Assembly (NCBI RefSeq): GCF_938028735.1 | Contig: NZ_CALIMF010000002.1 | Coordinates: 248,001 to 312,000 of the forward strand | DNA length: 64,000 nucleotides | Direction of reading: 5' to 3' | Origin: an uncultured Thermanaerothrix sp. | GTDB lineage: Bacteria > Chloroflexota > Anaerolineae > Anaerolineales > Anaerolineaceae | Shown here: one piece after another, positions 25,247 through 35,285 of the stretch | Numbering within the stretch: position 1 is the stretch's first letter | Layout: every line of letters starts with the position of its first letter | Made by a program: the position numbers and the translations under genes | The notes under the pieces: model-generated | Databases searched by the model: none | What the model was told of the DNA's origin: nothing | The model's input: only the letters and a program-made list of their open reading frames with translations

Positions 25247-26404
25247 TCAAAGACGCCGCAGCCCATACACTTGCCAGGTGGCCCGCAGGAAAGGTCCAGG
25301 GGGCAGTGACACAAGGACCTGCAAACACTCGGCCACACTGGCTTGCTCATCCAGGAAGCGGAAGATGCGCCGAGCAGGGTTGTTGCGAAACAATTGCATA
25401 AAAATATCGGCCATGCGCTCGCCTTTGCGCCACATCACCTGCAACATGATCCGATCCAACACTCTGAAACGACGTGGGGCAACAGGAAGGGCAAACGGGT
25501 GGCCGTATTGCACTAATGAGCGCACAATTGCCGCACTATCGGCTTGAATGCGCAGGAAGGCATACCCACTAGAGGGCTTGACGCGTCCCCCCTTAGTCCC
25601 AATATTTAAGAGCCTCGGCCCAGCTCGCCGCTCAAATGGATGATCGGTCATAGGAATGGCGCCACGTTCTTGTTCCAAGATGTGATAACGAGAGAGGTTG
25701 AGGACCTCTTCCACATAAGCGCGCAGGGCGTTATCGTAAGCCTGTTCATCCAGAAAGGTGGGGGAAAACAAGGTGTACTCCACCAGCGCACGGGTAGGGC
25801 TCCAGGGGAGAACATACATGAAACGCATCGCCCCATTTTGGGACGTGCGAAAATCAAAAAGCGTCCCCTGTGTAGAATCAAAAACCGGCAGGTCACTTTC
25901 AATGACCCAGCCTTTGAAATGCTGCCACAGATAATGATAGCGCTCCGGCTGACGCGCCCACGCCTGAACTGAAAAGGTGCTATCAAAGCCCCAGCGACCA
26001 CGGTACTCACGCCCATCAACCCAGACGGAGATACCGTATGTATCTTGAAACACTTCTTTGACTTCTCCTTGAACCAGAGTCACATTGGCCGCCCCATTCA
26101 ATGCAGAGAGGACAAAGCGATAATAATCGGCCCCGCGAATCATATGGTAGGCGTAGTCCTGCAAATCAAGATTCAGGGTTTCATTCCAGTGCCTTACGGT
26201 CAGGCGTGGCCAGGTGTGAAAGTAAATAGGCTCGAACAAACTCGGACGATTGCTCCAAAAGCACCAAGTACGATCGTTACGCACCTTCTCCTCGCGCTCC
26301 ACAAGAAGGACGCGCCGATCCCTGAGGGGGCTTTGGAGCAAGTGATAGGCCAGGGAAAGTCCCGCTGCGCCCGCGCCCAAAATGATAAAATCAAATTCGC
26401 CCAT
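25247..26404 (-). CDS. Lycopene cyclase family flavoprotein
   Basis: A 385-residue FAD-dependent enzyme with an N-terminal dinucleotide-binding motif (FIILGAGAAGLSLAYHLL), a NDRTWCFW segment near residue 43 that is characteristic of CrtY/lycopene beta-cyclases, and a late GTKGGRVKPSSGYAFLRIQ block near residue 265. It would form beta-ionone rings on lycopene. AAGGA lies 8 bases before the ATG. No other carotenoid genes are visible nearby, so it is an orphan in this region; a different substrate in the same flavoprotein family is possible. Confidence 0.88.
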   Translation of the reverse strand: MGEFDFIILGAGAAGLSLAYHLLQSPLRDRRVLLVEREEKVRNDRTWCFWSNRPSLFEPIYFHTWPRLTVRHWNETLNLDLQDYAYHMIRGADYYRFVLSALNGAANVTLVQGEVKEVFQDTYGISVWVDGREYRGRWGFDSTFSVQAWARQPERYHYLWQHFKGWVIESDLPVFDSTQGTLFDFRTSQNGAMRFMYVLPWSPTRALVEYTLFSPTFLDEQAYDNALRAYVEEVLNLSRYHILEQERGAIPMTDHPFERRAGPRLLNIGTKGGRVKPSSGYAFLRIQADSAAIVRSLVQYGHPFALPVAPRRFRVLDRIMLQVMWRKGERMADIFMQLFRNNPARRIFRFLDEQASVAECLQVLVSLPPGPFLRATWQVYGLRRL

Positions 26405-26497
26405 AGAACATATCCTTACGAGAACTGCTTGGATTTTACCCTGAAGATCCCAGCAACAAGGCCGTTAACCCTATACGTTCCCATGCAAAAACCCACA

Positions 26498-26524
26498 AGC
26501 GGGTCGAGAGCAACCCGACCCGCT
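26498..26524 (-). terminator. Intrinsic terminator of the purine transport/oxidation operon
   Basis: On the reverse strand AGCGGGTCG (26524-26516) and CGACCCGCT (26506-26498) form a perfect 9-bp stem, followed 6 bases later by TTTTT. It lies 25 bases after the molybdenum hydroxylase stop. Confidence 0.75.
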
Positions 26525-26549
26525 CGTCTCAGGCCAATTTACTCAGCCG

Positions 26550-29354
26550 TTAGCAGTTGTTCAACGCCTTACAAATCATCTCCTGATCTACCGGCAGACG
26601 GTCTACGCGCACCCCCACAGCGTTATAAATCGCATTAGTGATCGCGGGGGGAGTGGGAATCAGCACAATTTCTCCAACCCCCTTAGCCCCATAAGGCCCT
26701 TCAGCAACCGGATGCTCCACAATAAACGAGATGATCTCGGGCGTGTGAACGATAGAAGGGGTACGGTAACGCGCCAGACGGTCAGTAACTACTTGCCCAT
26801 CTTTGAGGATGAAATTCTCTGTCAACGTATGCCCAATCCCCATGATCGCGCCCCCTTCAACCTGCCCGCGCAACCCCAGGGGGTTGATCGCGTAACCCAC
26901 ATCATTGGCAATGATCATACGCAACACTTTAACCTCACCCGTCAGGGTGTTCACTTCAACCTCGGCGGCCTGGGCTGCAAACGAGAAAGCAAAGTGCATA
27001 TCCCCACCCTCGCCCAATGGCCGGGTGGTGGGCGCCCAATATGTGTAAGATGTCACCGGCGGACGGCCACTCGCCAGCATTTCTTCGGCCACCTGCTGCA
27101 GTGTTAATGCGTGCCCATTAATCTGAGCCAGCCCTTCTACAAAACGAACTTGTTCCGGCGGTACATCGTAGCGCTCTGAGAGTTCGCTGGTCAGCAATTC
27201 CTTAAGTGCCCGTGCGGCATACCGCACCGCGTTTCCGGTTACAAAGGTCTGACGGGAAGCTGTGGTTGGTCCACCATCCGGTGTTAAATCCGTATCCATG
27301 AGTAACACCTCAATCCGTCGTGGGGACTGATTGAGTTCTTCAGCGGCAATAAGTTGTAACACCGTTGGAAGACCCTGCCCCAATTCTGCGGACGATGTAC
27401 GCACCTGGAAAGTACCATCGCGCCGCAACTCCACTTCTGCCCCTGCCTTGTCTGGCGCGCCGCCGCCTAAGCCAGTGTTCTTATAGGCTACCGCAAAACC
27501 CCAGGCGCGGCGCAGATGAGGCGCACCTGGCACTGTCTTGGGTTCGAACGGATTAGGACCACCCAGGCGGCGCATCTCTGCCTCAACTTTTTCAATGCAC
27601 TCCAAAAGCCCCACACTCTGCCGCAAAACCTGCCCGGTATTGGTCACGCTACCAACGCGCAAAGCATTCTTGCGTCGCAATTCCACCGGGTCTATGCCCA
27701 GCCGTTCGGCCAGCATGTCCATCATGCTCTCAATTGCAAAAGCCGATTGCATCACCCCAAAACCCCGAAACGCTCCTGCGGGTGGGTTATTGGTGTACAT
27801 GGCATAGCAATCAGCCTTGACGTGGGGAACTTCATACGGCCCAGAAGAGTGGGTCGTGGCCCGCGTCATGACCTTCTCGCCGAGCGAAGCATAAGCACCT
27901 GTATCCCCATAGAGCTCTGTCTCTACCGCCGTGAGGCGCCCATCCAACTTGGCCCCTACCTTGACTCGAATCTGGGTGGCATGGCGCTTGGGGTGCGCAA
28001 TCAACGACTCATGACGATCGTACAATAACTTCACTGGCCGCCCCGTTGCATGGGCTAAAAGGGCAGCATGGATCTGACCCGCAATATCTTCTTTACCACC
28101 AAAACCCCCACCCATTAACTGTCCGATGACGTGAACACGGGTTTCGGGCCAACCCAGAGCGCGCGCAATCTGTTGGCGATCCGCATAAGGGATTTGCGAG
28201 CCAACATAGACCTCCATGCGTCCATCCGGCGTAGGGCGTGCAATGCTACATTCCGGCTCCAAAAACGCATGATCGTGCATGGGTGTATAAAAGGTGTGCT
28301 CAAGGATAACATCTGCGTCGGCAAACCCCTGCTCCACATCCCCCTTGCGCACCTTAATATGCTTGAGAAGATTACCATTAGGGTGAATCTTGGGTGCATC
28401 GGGCTGCGCGGCCTGTACCGGATCGCTCACTACCGGCAACAGTTCAAAATCCACCTCAATGAGGTCTAGGGCTTGCGTGGCAATCTCGCGTGTCTCAGCA
28501 GCAACAATTGCCAGCGCGTCGCCCACATAGCGCACGCGCTCCCCTACCCCCACCAGGATGGGCCAATCATAAATAACCAACCCATGATTGTGTTCACCGG
28601 GAATATCCTCAGCTGTCAGCACGGCTACCACGCCGGGGAGTGCTCTGGCCTTGCTCACGTCAATGCGCGTGACGATGGCCGAAGGCACCATGGCACGCTT
28701 GACCCGTGCGTGCAACATGCCTTCAAAGTGAAGGTCATCGGTATATTTGGCGTGTCCGGTGACTTTGGCCACAGCATCCGGGCGGGGATGAACATTGCCT
28801 ACATACTTACCCGGTTTTGACGCTGGTGGAATCACGGGTGATTCCACCGGGCCTCCGGTACGCATGGCCTTAGCCGCCGCTTTTATGGCCTGCAGAATAG
28901 CCGGATAAGCCCCGCAACGGCATAGAGTATCTTTGAGCGCCGTCTTAATGTCTTCATCGCTTGGTTCGGGATTCCGTAAGAGCAGAGCATAGGAGGTCAT
29001 GATTTGCCCTGGTGTGCAGAAGCCACACTGCAACGCACCGTACTTGATAAAAGCCTCCTGAAGCGGGTGCAGGGATCCTTCGGTTGAGGGCTTCATGGCT
29101 TCCTCGGTGGCTTTCGAAAGCCCCTCAATGGTCAATACGTGCTTGTCCTGCGCCCGTACGGCTGGAAAGGAACAGGAGAGAATCGGCTCACCATCCACTA
29201 GCACAGTGCATGCCCCGCATTCCATTTCATTACAGCCGATTTTAGTTCCGGTCAGCCCCAAGCGGTAGCGCAATAGATCCGAGAGCATCTCTCCCGGCAC
29301 GACGGGCAGATCTACTTCTTGCCCATTTACCCATAAATGTAACCGCTCACTCAT
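26550..29354 (-). CDS. Xanthine dehydrogenase family protein, fused [2Fe-2S] and molybdenum subunits
   Basis: A 934-residue fusion. Residues about 1-160 are the two [2Fe-2S] domains (CNEMECGACTVLVDG; then QCGFCTPGQIMTSYAL and DTLCRCGAY). The remainder is the molybdopterin-binding part with GGGFGGKEDI, AFRGFGVMQSAF, AELGQGLPTVLQL and the C-terminal GAKGVGEIVLIP, which holds the catalytic Glu of this family. The FRGFG form is closer to purine hydroxylases than to CO dehydrogenase. Start ATG 29354 overlaps the FAD-subunit stop by 4 bases. Co-transcription with a nucleoside-type importer supports hypoxanthine or xanthine as substrate, but other N-heterocycles or aldehydes are possible. Confidence 0.93.
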   Translation of the reverse strand: MSERLHLWVNGQEVDLPVVPGEMLSDLLRYRLGLTGTKIGCNEMECGACTVLVDGEPILSCSFPAVRAQDKHVLTIEGLSKATEEAMKPSTEGSLHPLQEAFIKYGALQCGFCTPGQIMTSYALLLRNPEPSDEDIKTALKDTLCRCGAYPAILQAIKAAAKAMRTGGPVESPVIPPASKPGKYVGNVHPRPDAVAKVTGHAKYTDDLHFEGMLHARVKRAMVPSAIVTRIDVSKARALPGVVAVLTAEDIPGEHNHGLVIYDWPILVGVGERVRYVGDALAIVAAETREIATQALDLIEVDFELLPVVSDPVQAAQPDAPKIHPNGNLLKHIKVRKGDVEQGFADADVILEHTFYTPMHDHAFLEPECSIARPTPDGRMEVYVGSQIPYADRQQIARALGWPETRVHVIGQLMGGGFGGKEDIAGQIHAALLAHATGRPVKLLYDRHESLIAHPKRHATQIRVKVGAKLDGRLTAVETELYGDTGAYASLGEKVMTRATTHSSGPYEVPHVKADCYAMYTNNPPAGAFRGFGVMQSAFAIESMMDMLAERLGIDPVELRRKNALRVGSVTNTGQVLRQSVGLLECIEKVEAEMRRLGGPNPFEPKTVPGAPHLRRAWGFAVAYKNTGLGGGAPDKAGAEVELRRDGTFQVRTSSAELGQGLPTVLQLIAAEELNQSPRRIEVLLMDTDLTPDGGPTTASRQTFVTGNAVRYAARALKELLTSELSERYDVPPEQVRFVEGLAQINGHALTLQQVAEEMLASGRPPVTSYTYWAPTTRPLGEGGDMHFAFSFAAQAAEVEVNTLTGEVKVLRMIIANDVGYAINPLGLRGQVEGGAIMGIGHTLTENFILKDGQVVTDRLARYRTPSIVHTPEIISFIVEHPVAEGPYGAKGVGEIVLIPTPPAITNAIYNAVGVRVDRLPVDQEMICKALNNC

Positions 29355-30247
29355 ACCGCCTCCACTACCGAGGGTTCCAGGGTGCGTTGCCAAGCCTTGA
29401 TGACCACTTCTTCCAACAAGACTCCGCTCAAATGATAGCGGTACTCCGCGCTGGCCCGCAACGGGCTACTCCGAAAACGGATGGACTCTCGAATTGCCCG
29501 TCGGGCGGCCGCAAAGGTCTCTTGGTCACAGGGTTGACCTCTCAAAACGGCCTCCACAGCGCTGGCCCGTCGTGGCACCGGCCCTGAAGGGCCGATCGCC
29601 ACTCGAATGTCGCCGATCACCTCACCGTGGCGCTCTACCCAAACCGCCGTGTTAAGAATAGGCAGGGCTACCCCTTGAGGACGCATCACCCGCCCAAAAG
29701 CCGAGGCCTGATGAAGCCGGCGCAAAGGCACATGAAAGCCTACTAGGATCTCCCGCCTTAAATCTAATGCGGTTTGACCCGGCCCCTTGAAAAGGTTTTC
29801 CATGGGCTCCAACCGCCGTCCCTCCAAGCTGGCTACCTCCGCACGGGCATCCAGCGCCAGTAAGGCGATCATGCCATCAGCCGCCGGCAGTGCGTGAGCC
29901 ACATTTCCGCCCAAGGTTGCCGAATTACGCACTTGTGGGCCGCCGATTTGGCTGCAGGCTTCAGCAACGGCCGTGGCGTGGTGACGCACCAAGGGGGATT
30001 CGGCAACCCGACTTACCGGTACGGCAGCACCAATGAATAGATGGTCTTCAGTTTCCTCAAGGCGCTTCAGTTCAGGGATATGGGTGATATCAACTAGCGT
30101 ATGGACCGGCTCATGCTCACCCTGCTGAATCTCCAAGAGCAGATCGGTCCCCCCTGCCACCGGCAGGGCAGAGCCTGGAGCATGGCTCAGGATATCTAAC
30201 GCTTCTTCAATCGAATGTGCCAGAACATAAGTATTCCAAAAGCGCAT
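29351..30247 (-). CDS. Xanthine dehydrogenase family FAD-binding subunit
   Basis: A 298-residue CoxM/XdhB-like subunit that passes electrons from the iron-sulfur clusters to its acceptor. Motifs seen are PVAGGTDLLLEIQQG near residue 32 and QIGGPQVRNSATLGGNVAHA near residue 98, which bind FAD. The C-terminal CO-dehydrogenase-flavoprotein domain carries IRESIRFRSSPLRASAEYR. I start at ATG 30247 (AAGGAG 12 bases upstream); an upstream start in frame would add an unlikely basic stretch. It follows the ABC ATPase gene after 121 bases and overlaps the molybdenum subunit gene. Confidence 0.92.
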   Translation of the reverse strand: MRFWNTYVLAHSIEEALDILSHAPGSALPVAGGTDLLLEIQQGEHEPVHTLVDITHIPELKRLEETEDHLFIGAAVPVSRVAESPLVRHHATAVAEACSQIGGPQVRNSATLGGNVAHALPAADGMIALLALDARAEVASLEGRRLEPMENLFKGPGQTALDLRREILVGFHVPLRRLHQASAFGRVMRPQGVALPILNTAVWVERHGEVIGDIRVAIGPSGPVPRRASAVEAVLRGQPCDQETFAAARRAIRESIRFRSSPLRASAEYRYHLSGVLLEEVVIKAWQRTLEPSVVEAV

Positions 30248-30368
30248 AGGATCGGTGGACTCCTTTCGTTTGACGGCGGCACTTTTCGACGGGCTCACAG
30301 GCCCGACGCCGACAGCCGACCCGAGAGACTGCCGACCACCGATTCCTTGGAACTTGGGATTATTTTAA

Positions 30369-31961
30369 TTATAGACGAATTTTCTCCAAATGATGCTGCC
30401 CTCCTTCTCGCACGCCGGCCATCATCAACCCCAATTGTTCAGCAGTGGCACTCGGCCCATCCACAATACCCACAATTTCACCCTCATACATAACAGCAAT
30501 GCGATCAGAAAGGGCACGAATTTCATCCAGATCTTCTGAAATCAACAGAATGGCAGTACCTGCCTGTCGCTGTTCCAACAAGCGCTGATGGATATATTCG
30601 GTGGCGCCGATATCCACCCCGCGTGTCGGCTGCGAGGCAATCAATACCTTAGGGCGTCGCGAAAGCTCACGTGCCAAAATGAGTTTCTGAATGTTTCCAC
30701 CCGAGAGATTCTTTACCGGGGTATCCACTGAGGGCGTCTTGACATTATATTCATTCACCAAGCGTTTAGAGACCTCACGAATCGCGTTGAAATTCAGGAA
30801 GATTTGTCGCGAAAATGGCGGCTTGTGGTGATCTTCGAGGATCAAATTATCCGCCACGCTGAATTCCTTGATCGTACCATCGCGCAGGCGTTCTTCCGGA
30901 ATGTAGGACTGCCCCAGAGCAATCCGCGCACCAGGTGGTTCATGTGTCACATCTTTTCCACAGAGTAGAATGCGTCCTGATTTGACCGGGCGCAAACCGG
31001 CCAACGCCTCCGCTAATTCGCGCTGCCCATTGCCGGAAACCCCCGCCAGCCCCAGAATTTCGCCGGCATGGACTTCCAAGGAGACGTTGCGTACCGCATC
31101 TTGCCCGCGGTCACCGCCCACCACGAGATTCTCGATTGCTAATTGCACCTCACCCAACTGGGCAGGTGATCGTTCATACTGTAAAATCACCGGACGACCC
31201 ACCATCATCTGAGCCAATTCAACCTTATTGGTTTCCTTAGTGGGTCGCGATCCTACAACGCGTCCGTCTCGCAACACTGTCACACGGTCACTGATGGCTA
31301 GCACCTCGTGCAGTTTATGGGAGATGAAGATTAACGCATGTCCATCGCGTGCCATCTGACGCAATGTACGGAAGAGATCTTCTACTTCCTGCGGGGTGAG
31401 GACAGCCGTCGGTTCGTCCAGGATCAACAAGGCAGCACCTCGATATAACGCTTTGAGAATCTCCACGCGTTGCTGTTCACCCACCGCCAGTTGCCACACA
31501 TAAGCCTTGGGATCCACCTTCAAGCCGTACTGCTCACTGAGTTCACGCACGCGCTTTTCGACGCGGTCCAAATCAAGCAGTACCCCACGTGAAGATTTCA
31601 GTCCCAAAGCCACATTTTCAACCACCGTCAACGAGGGAACCAGCATAAAATGCTGGTGGATCATGCCGATCCCGGCACGAATGGCATCCTGAGGTGAATT
31701 GAAATGCTGCTCAACGCCGTTGATGAGGATCTTGCCTGCATCGGGGCGATAGAGCCCGTAGAGTTGGCGCATCAGGGTTGTTTTTCCCGCCCCATTTTCA
31801 CCTAACAAAGCGTGAATCTCCCCTGCGCGCACATCAAAATCCACGTGATCATTGGCCAAAACGCCCGGAAAGCGTTTGACAATTCCTATCATGCGCATCT
31901 CCTCGATGCGCATCTGCCCCGTTGGCAAACGACCATCAAGACCCAATACCTGTGTGCTCAT
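30369..31961 (-). CDS. BMP-type nucleoside ABC transporter ATPase
   Basis: A protein of about 530 residues with two tandem ABC domains, as in RbsA/YufO importers. The first has Walker [17 protein letters not shown] near residue 55 and Walker [16 protein letters not shown]. The second has a degenerate P-loop ([14 protein letters not shown]) but a good signature [16 protein letters not shown]. Start ATG 31961 has AAGGTGA close upstream; ATG 31913 or 31898 are possible. It serves the two permeases and the binding protein encoded upstream in the same operon. Confidence 0.92.
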   Translation of the reverse strand: MSTQVLGLDGRLPTGQMRIEEMRMIGIVKRFPGVLANDHVDFDVRAGEIHALLGENGAGKTTLMRQLYGLYRPDAGKILINGVEQHFNSPQDAIRAGIGMIHQHFMLVPSLTVVENVALGLKSSRGVLLDLDRVEKRVRELSEQYGLKVDPKAYVWQLAVGEQQRVEILKALYRGAALLILDEPTAVLTPQEVEDLFRTLRQMARDGHALIFISHKLHEVLAISDRVTVLRDGRVVGSRPTKETNKVELAQMMVGRPVILQYERSPAQLGEVQLAIENLVVGGDRGQDAVRNVSLEVHAGEILGLAGVSGNGQRELAEALAGLRPVKSGRILLCGKDVTHEPPGARIALGQSYIPEERLRDGTIKEFSVADNLILEDHHKPPFSRQIFLNFNAIREVSKRLVNEYNVKTPSVDTPVKNLSGGNIQKLILARELSRRPKVLIASQPTRGVDIGATEYIHQRLLEQRQAGTAILLISEDLDEIRALSDRIAVMYEGEIVGIVDGPSATAEQLGLMMAGVREGGQHHLEKIRL

Positions 31962-31998
31962 CGTCACCTTGCAAATTTTAAGATCACTCTCTTTGGAG

Positions 31999-32028
31999 GC
32001 GGGTGCAGCCAATTGGGGCTGCACCCGC
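31999..32028 (-). repeat. Intercistronic 12-bp hairpin after the binding-protein gene
   Basis: GCGGGTGCAGCC (31999-32010) and GGCTGCACCCGC (32017-32028) form a perfect stem around AATTGG, between the binding-protein stop and the ATPase start. There is no T run. Placement suggests 3' protection of the binding-protein message so that it exceeds the ATPase message, as with intercistronic stem-loops in other ABC operons. Confidence 0.75.
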
Positions 32029-32050
32029 GCAGCACACTCCCTGCAGTTCG

Positions 32051-33067
32051 CTAGGGTAGAGGTTTAATGGTACCGTCAATGATGCCCTTAATGACCTCGT
32101 CGGCCTTCGCCTTAATCTCGGGCGGAACGGGGACACGATCATTGTACTTGATGGTCAACCCACCATTTTCAAGCGTCAATGTGTACGCCACCCCACCTAG
32201 CGTGCCGGCCTTGCGCTTGGCAATCATGTCCTTGATAATGCCGGTGTAATCATACACTTGATTGGCCACCACAATGTCGGGGGCAAGGCTGGTCTGATCC
32301 CACTGTTGGCCAAACCACTTGGCGCCTTTCTCTTTGGCAACACCGATAGCGCCCACCACCGATTGGGATGACCCTGTCAGCATGTCCGCGCCAGCGGCAA
32401 TGTGTGTCTCGGCAGCAGCTGCCATCAACGAAACATCCGAGAAAGAGCCGGTGTAAGTTACCTGAACTTTCACACCCGGACGGGCTTGTTCGGCCCCATA
32501 TTTGAAACCATCCACGTAGGTCTTGGCGTCGCCGGCTTCCACCGGACCACACACCCCTAGCACACCCGTCTTTGACATGAGAGCGGCAATGGTGCCCAAA
32601 ACATAGCCACCCTGCTCTGCGGCGGGGTTATAAGCAAAGACATTCTTGATGCCCTGATCCGCAAACGTGTCTGTCGTAGTACCCCAAGCGAAGGTTGTAT
32701 TGGGGAATTCAGGGGCAATCTGCGCCAGCGAGGTCCCGTACTGTGAACCATGCGCAATCACAATATCATAGCCCTGAGAAGCGTAATCGCGGATTGCAGC
32801 GGCTGCATCCGGAACCTTGAACATGTTCTCAGAATAAGCAATCTCCAATTTGGAGGGCCCACCCATTTCCTGTTGCACTTTCACCCACGCCTCGTACATG
32901 CCCTGACTGAACGCCATATCCGTGATAGAAGAGGGCATGACGATAGCCACGCGGAGTGGTTTTTCAGGCGCCTGCGTTGGTGCGGGAGTCGCCGCCGGCG
33001 CACAGGCACTGAGCAACAGAGCAACCAGCACAACCAGCATGAGCAAGCGAGAGAGCACAGACTTCAT
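32051..33067 (-). CDS. BMP family substrate-binding lipoprotein
   Basis: A 338-residue basic-membrane-protein family binding protein. The signal peptide ends with LLLSAC (lipidated Cys at about residue 21), followed by an Ala/Pro/Thr tether. The BMP fold is visible in RVAIVMPSSITDMAFSQGMY, YDIVIAHGSQYGTSLAQIAP and GAKWFGQQWDQTSLAPD. Members bind purine nucleosides or, rarely, other small molecules. GAGGTG lies before the ATG. The two permease genes are just upstream. Confidence 0.92.
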   Translation of the reverse strand: MKSVLSRLLMLVVLVALLLSACAPAATPAPTQAPEKPLRVAIVMPSSITDMAFSQGMYEAWVKVQQEMGGPSKLEIAYSENMFKVPDAAAAIRDYASQGYDIVIAHGSQYGTSLAQIAPEFPNTTFAWGTTTDTFADQGIKNVFAYNPAAEQGGYVLGTIAALMSKTGVLGVCGPVEAGDAKTYVDGFKYGAEQARPGVKVQVTYTGSFSDVSLMAAAAETHIAAGADMLTGSSQSVVGAIGVAKEKGAKWFGQQWDQTSLAPDIVVANQVYDYTGIIKDMIAKRKAGTLGGVAYTLTLENGGLTIKYNDRVPVPPEIKAKADEVIKGIIDGTIKPLP

Positions 33068-33178
33068 AGTTTCACCTCCTGAGTGGTTCGGGGAAGGGTT
33101 AAGAAAAGCACCATTTTAGTTTTGGCTTTGCGACTTGACTACTTCTCCTCCAAAGGGTTGAAGAACCACCTCCTTTCA

Positions 33179-34111
33179 CTAGAACTCGCCACGCTCAAAG
33201 GGCTTGCCCAATGCATCCGGCATCGCCGCACGGCGCACCGAGATTGCCAACGCCAGAATGGTCATGGCATAGGGTAACATGACGGCAAAATCATAGGGGA
33301 AGTTAACACCCAGCACCTGTAACCATAATTGTAGCGCATTGACAAAACTAAACAAGAGGGCGCCTCCCATGATTCCCCAAGGGCGCCAACTTCCGAAATA
33401 CACCAACGCAATGGCAATGAAACCCATGCCGCTGGTCATGTTTTCCTGAAAGAGATTGATCAGCGAGATCGAAAGAGAGGCACCGGCAATGCCCGCTAGC
33501 ATTCCTCCCAGACTGACGGTGATGTAGCGAATCCGATCCACATTGATCCCCAATGTATCCGCAGCCTGGGGATTTTGTCCCACCGCCCGAATCATGAGCC
33601 CAAACGGAGTTTTATACAGGATAAAACTGGCCAACGGTACCAGGAGAAATGCTCCGTAAACCAAGAGGTTATGGTTGAATAAAACATCTCCAAGATAAGG
33701 GATGTTACCTAGAAGCGGAATGCGTACTGGCTGAAAACCGCTGATGGACTCCACCCCGGTCATGGTCTTCTTGAAAAGGAGGCTGGATAATCCTAACCCA
33801 AACATGTACAGGCCAATCCCGCTAATCCCCTGTTCGGCTTTGAGAGTCACGCTGACTACAGCCATGAGCAAGCCCATTAGCAGACCCACTCCCATCGCCG
33901 CCAATAACCCCCACCACAGATTTCCGGTTTTCATCCCCACGTAGAACCCGCTAAACGCCCCCATCAGCATAATTCCATCCACCCCCAAGTTGTAAACCCC
34001 CGAATTCTGGACAAATGCCTCACCAATCGACGCATAGAGATATGGCGTAGCCAGACGCAGCCCAGAGTAAATAATGCCTAGAATAACAGGGATCGTGAAG
34101 AGATCATTCAT
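33179..34111 (-). CDS. Nucleoside ABC transporter permease, YufQ/NupC-type
   Basis: A 310-residue permease with about eight membrane segments of the BPD_transp_2 family, including GVDGIMLMGAFSGFYVG near residue 43, PQAADTLGINVDRIRYITVSLGG near residue 182 and ASLSISLINLFQENMTSGMGF. It pairs with the upstream permease, which it overlaps by 8 bases. A 111-base gap separates it from the binding-protein gene. Confidence 0.92.
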   Translation of the reverse strand: MNDLFTIPVILGIIYSGLRLATPYLYASIGEAFVQNSGVYNLGVDGIMLMGAFSGFYVGMKTGNLWWGLLAAMGVGLLMGLLMAVVSVTLKAEQGISGIGLYMFGLGLSSLLFKKTMTGVESISGFQPVRIPLLGNIPYLGDVLFNHNLLVYGAFLLVPLASFILYKTPFGLMIRAVGQNPQAADTLGINVDRIRYITVSLGGMLAGIAGASLSISLINLFQENMTSGMGFIAIALVYFGSWRPWGIMGGALLFSFVNALQLWLQVLGVNFPYDFAVMLPYAMTILALAISVRRAAMPDALGKPFERGEF

Positions 34112-35183
34112 AAGTTTCTCTCCTACGGGCCCGGCGCACCGCCCAGATTCGACTGCTCACAACAAAGAGAACAATCAACCCCATAAGGGTATCCACAAAG
34201 GCCGAGGGCACCTGAACAGCACGTTGCATCTTATCAGCACCCACAAGCAGTCCACCAAACAACACCGAGGCAGGCACTGTGCCCAAAGGATGTAGATTGC
34301 CAAAGAGCGCAGCCACAATGCCGGAGAAACCATACCCCCCCGAGAGGCCCTCAAGCATACGCCGCTGTACCCCCATCACCTCCACGGCACCCGCAAGACC
34401 GGCGAACGCCCCGCCCAGGGTAATGGCCAATGCCTGGTAGATGGGCACTGGAATTCCTGCGTAACGTGCTGCCCGCGGATTAAGACCAACCGCTCGAATG
34501 CGATAACCAATGGTGGTGCGCCAAAGGAAAATATAGACCAGAATAGCCATTACCACCGCCAGGATACTCCCCGCATGCAACAAGGTCTGCGGGACCAACC
34601 GGGGCAACCAGACTTGGCGAGGAAGCAAGGCCGACTGGGCAATGCGCGTCCCTGCTTCGATCTCAGCCGGATCAATCATGGGCCCGCGCAACAGATAGTT
34701 AGAGAGTTGCAGGGCAATAGCATTCATCATGATGGTGCTAAGAATCTCATTCACTCCCAAGCGGGCTTTCAATACCCCTGGCACCGCCCCCCAGAGAGCT
34801 CCGCTCAACGTGCCCACCAGCAGACAGAGCGGCAGCAGAACAACCCCCGGCCACTGACTGAATGAGAGAGCCAGCGCCGTTGCCGAAAGCGCGCCAACGA
34901 TGATCTGACCTTCACCGCCGATATTGATCACTCCACCCCGGAAGGCAATGGTAATACCTAGCCCCACCAGGAGCAACGGCGTGGCCTTTACCAGCGTCTG
35001 GGTAACGCTAAAAGTGCTTCCCACCGCCCCCTGCACCAGCGCCGAAAAAGCCACCCCCGGATTGGCCCGCAACAATAAGAGGATGAGCGCCCCAATGATC
35101 AGCGCCACCGGTACCGCCATAATCGGCAGAATGGCCTCAAAGACCTGATTGAGAATGCGTTTGATCTCAGACCGTTGGGGCAT
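34104..35183 (-). CDS. Nucleoside ABC transporter permease, YufP/NupB-type
   Basis: A 359-residue BPD_transp_2 permease. Its conserved core includes GGVINIGGEGQIIVGALSA near residue 83, GVNEILSTIMMNAIA near residue 145 and RAVGLNPRAARYAGIPV near residue 235. Start ATG 35183 is chosen because AAGGAAG lies upstream at a normal distance. It is the first gene of the six-gene transport and oxidation operon; the promoter is at 35294-35322. Confidence 0.92.
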   Translation of the reverse strand: MPQRSEIKRILNQVFEAILPIMAVPVALIIGALILLLLRANPGVAFSALVQGAVGSTFSVTQTLVKATPLLLVGLGITIAFRGGVINIGGEGQIIVGALSATALALSFSQWPGVVLLPLCLLVGTLSGALWGAVPGVLKARLGVNEILSTIMMNAIALQLSNYLLRGPMIDPAEIEAGTRIAQSALLPRQVWLPRLVPQTLLHAGSILAVVMAILVYIFLWRTTIGYRIRAVGLNPRAARYAGIPVPIYQALAITLGGAFAGLAGAVEVMGVQRRMLEGLSGGYGFSGIVAALFGNLHPLGTVPASVLFGGLLVGADKMQRAVQVPSAFVDTLMGLIVLFVVSSRIWAVRRARRRETYE

Positions 35184-35285
35184 TAACCGTCTTCCTTTCA
35201 ATTTATGATTTTCAAACGTGCACTAGGGGGAAAACACTAGAACGGCGCCGCTGGCGAAGTTTTTCCTTGGCTAAAATCACCTGCT

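Noticed and set aside
30248-30368. Independent promoter or riboswitch for the molybdenum hydroxylase genes
   Set aside because: A TATAAT at 30372-30377 (reverse strand) lacks a -35 and the GTCGGC-rich leader has only small hairpins, so I kept it as part of one operon.
35184-35285. Purine or molybdenum-cofactor riboswitch before the purine operon
   Set aside because: I could not find the conserved junction or loop sequences of either.
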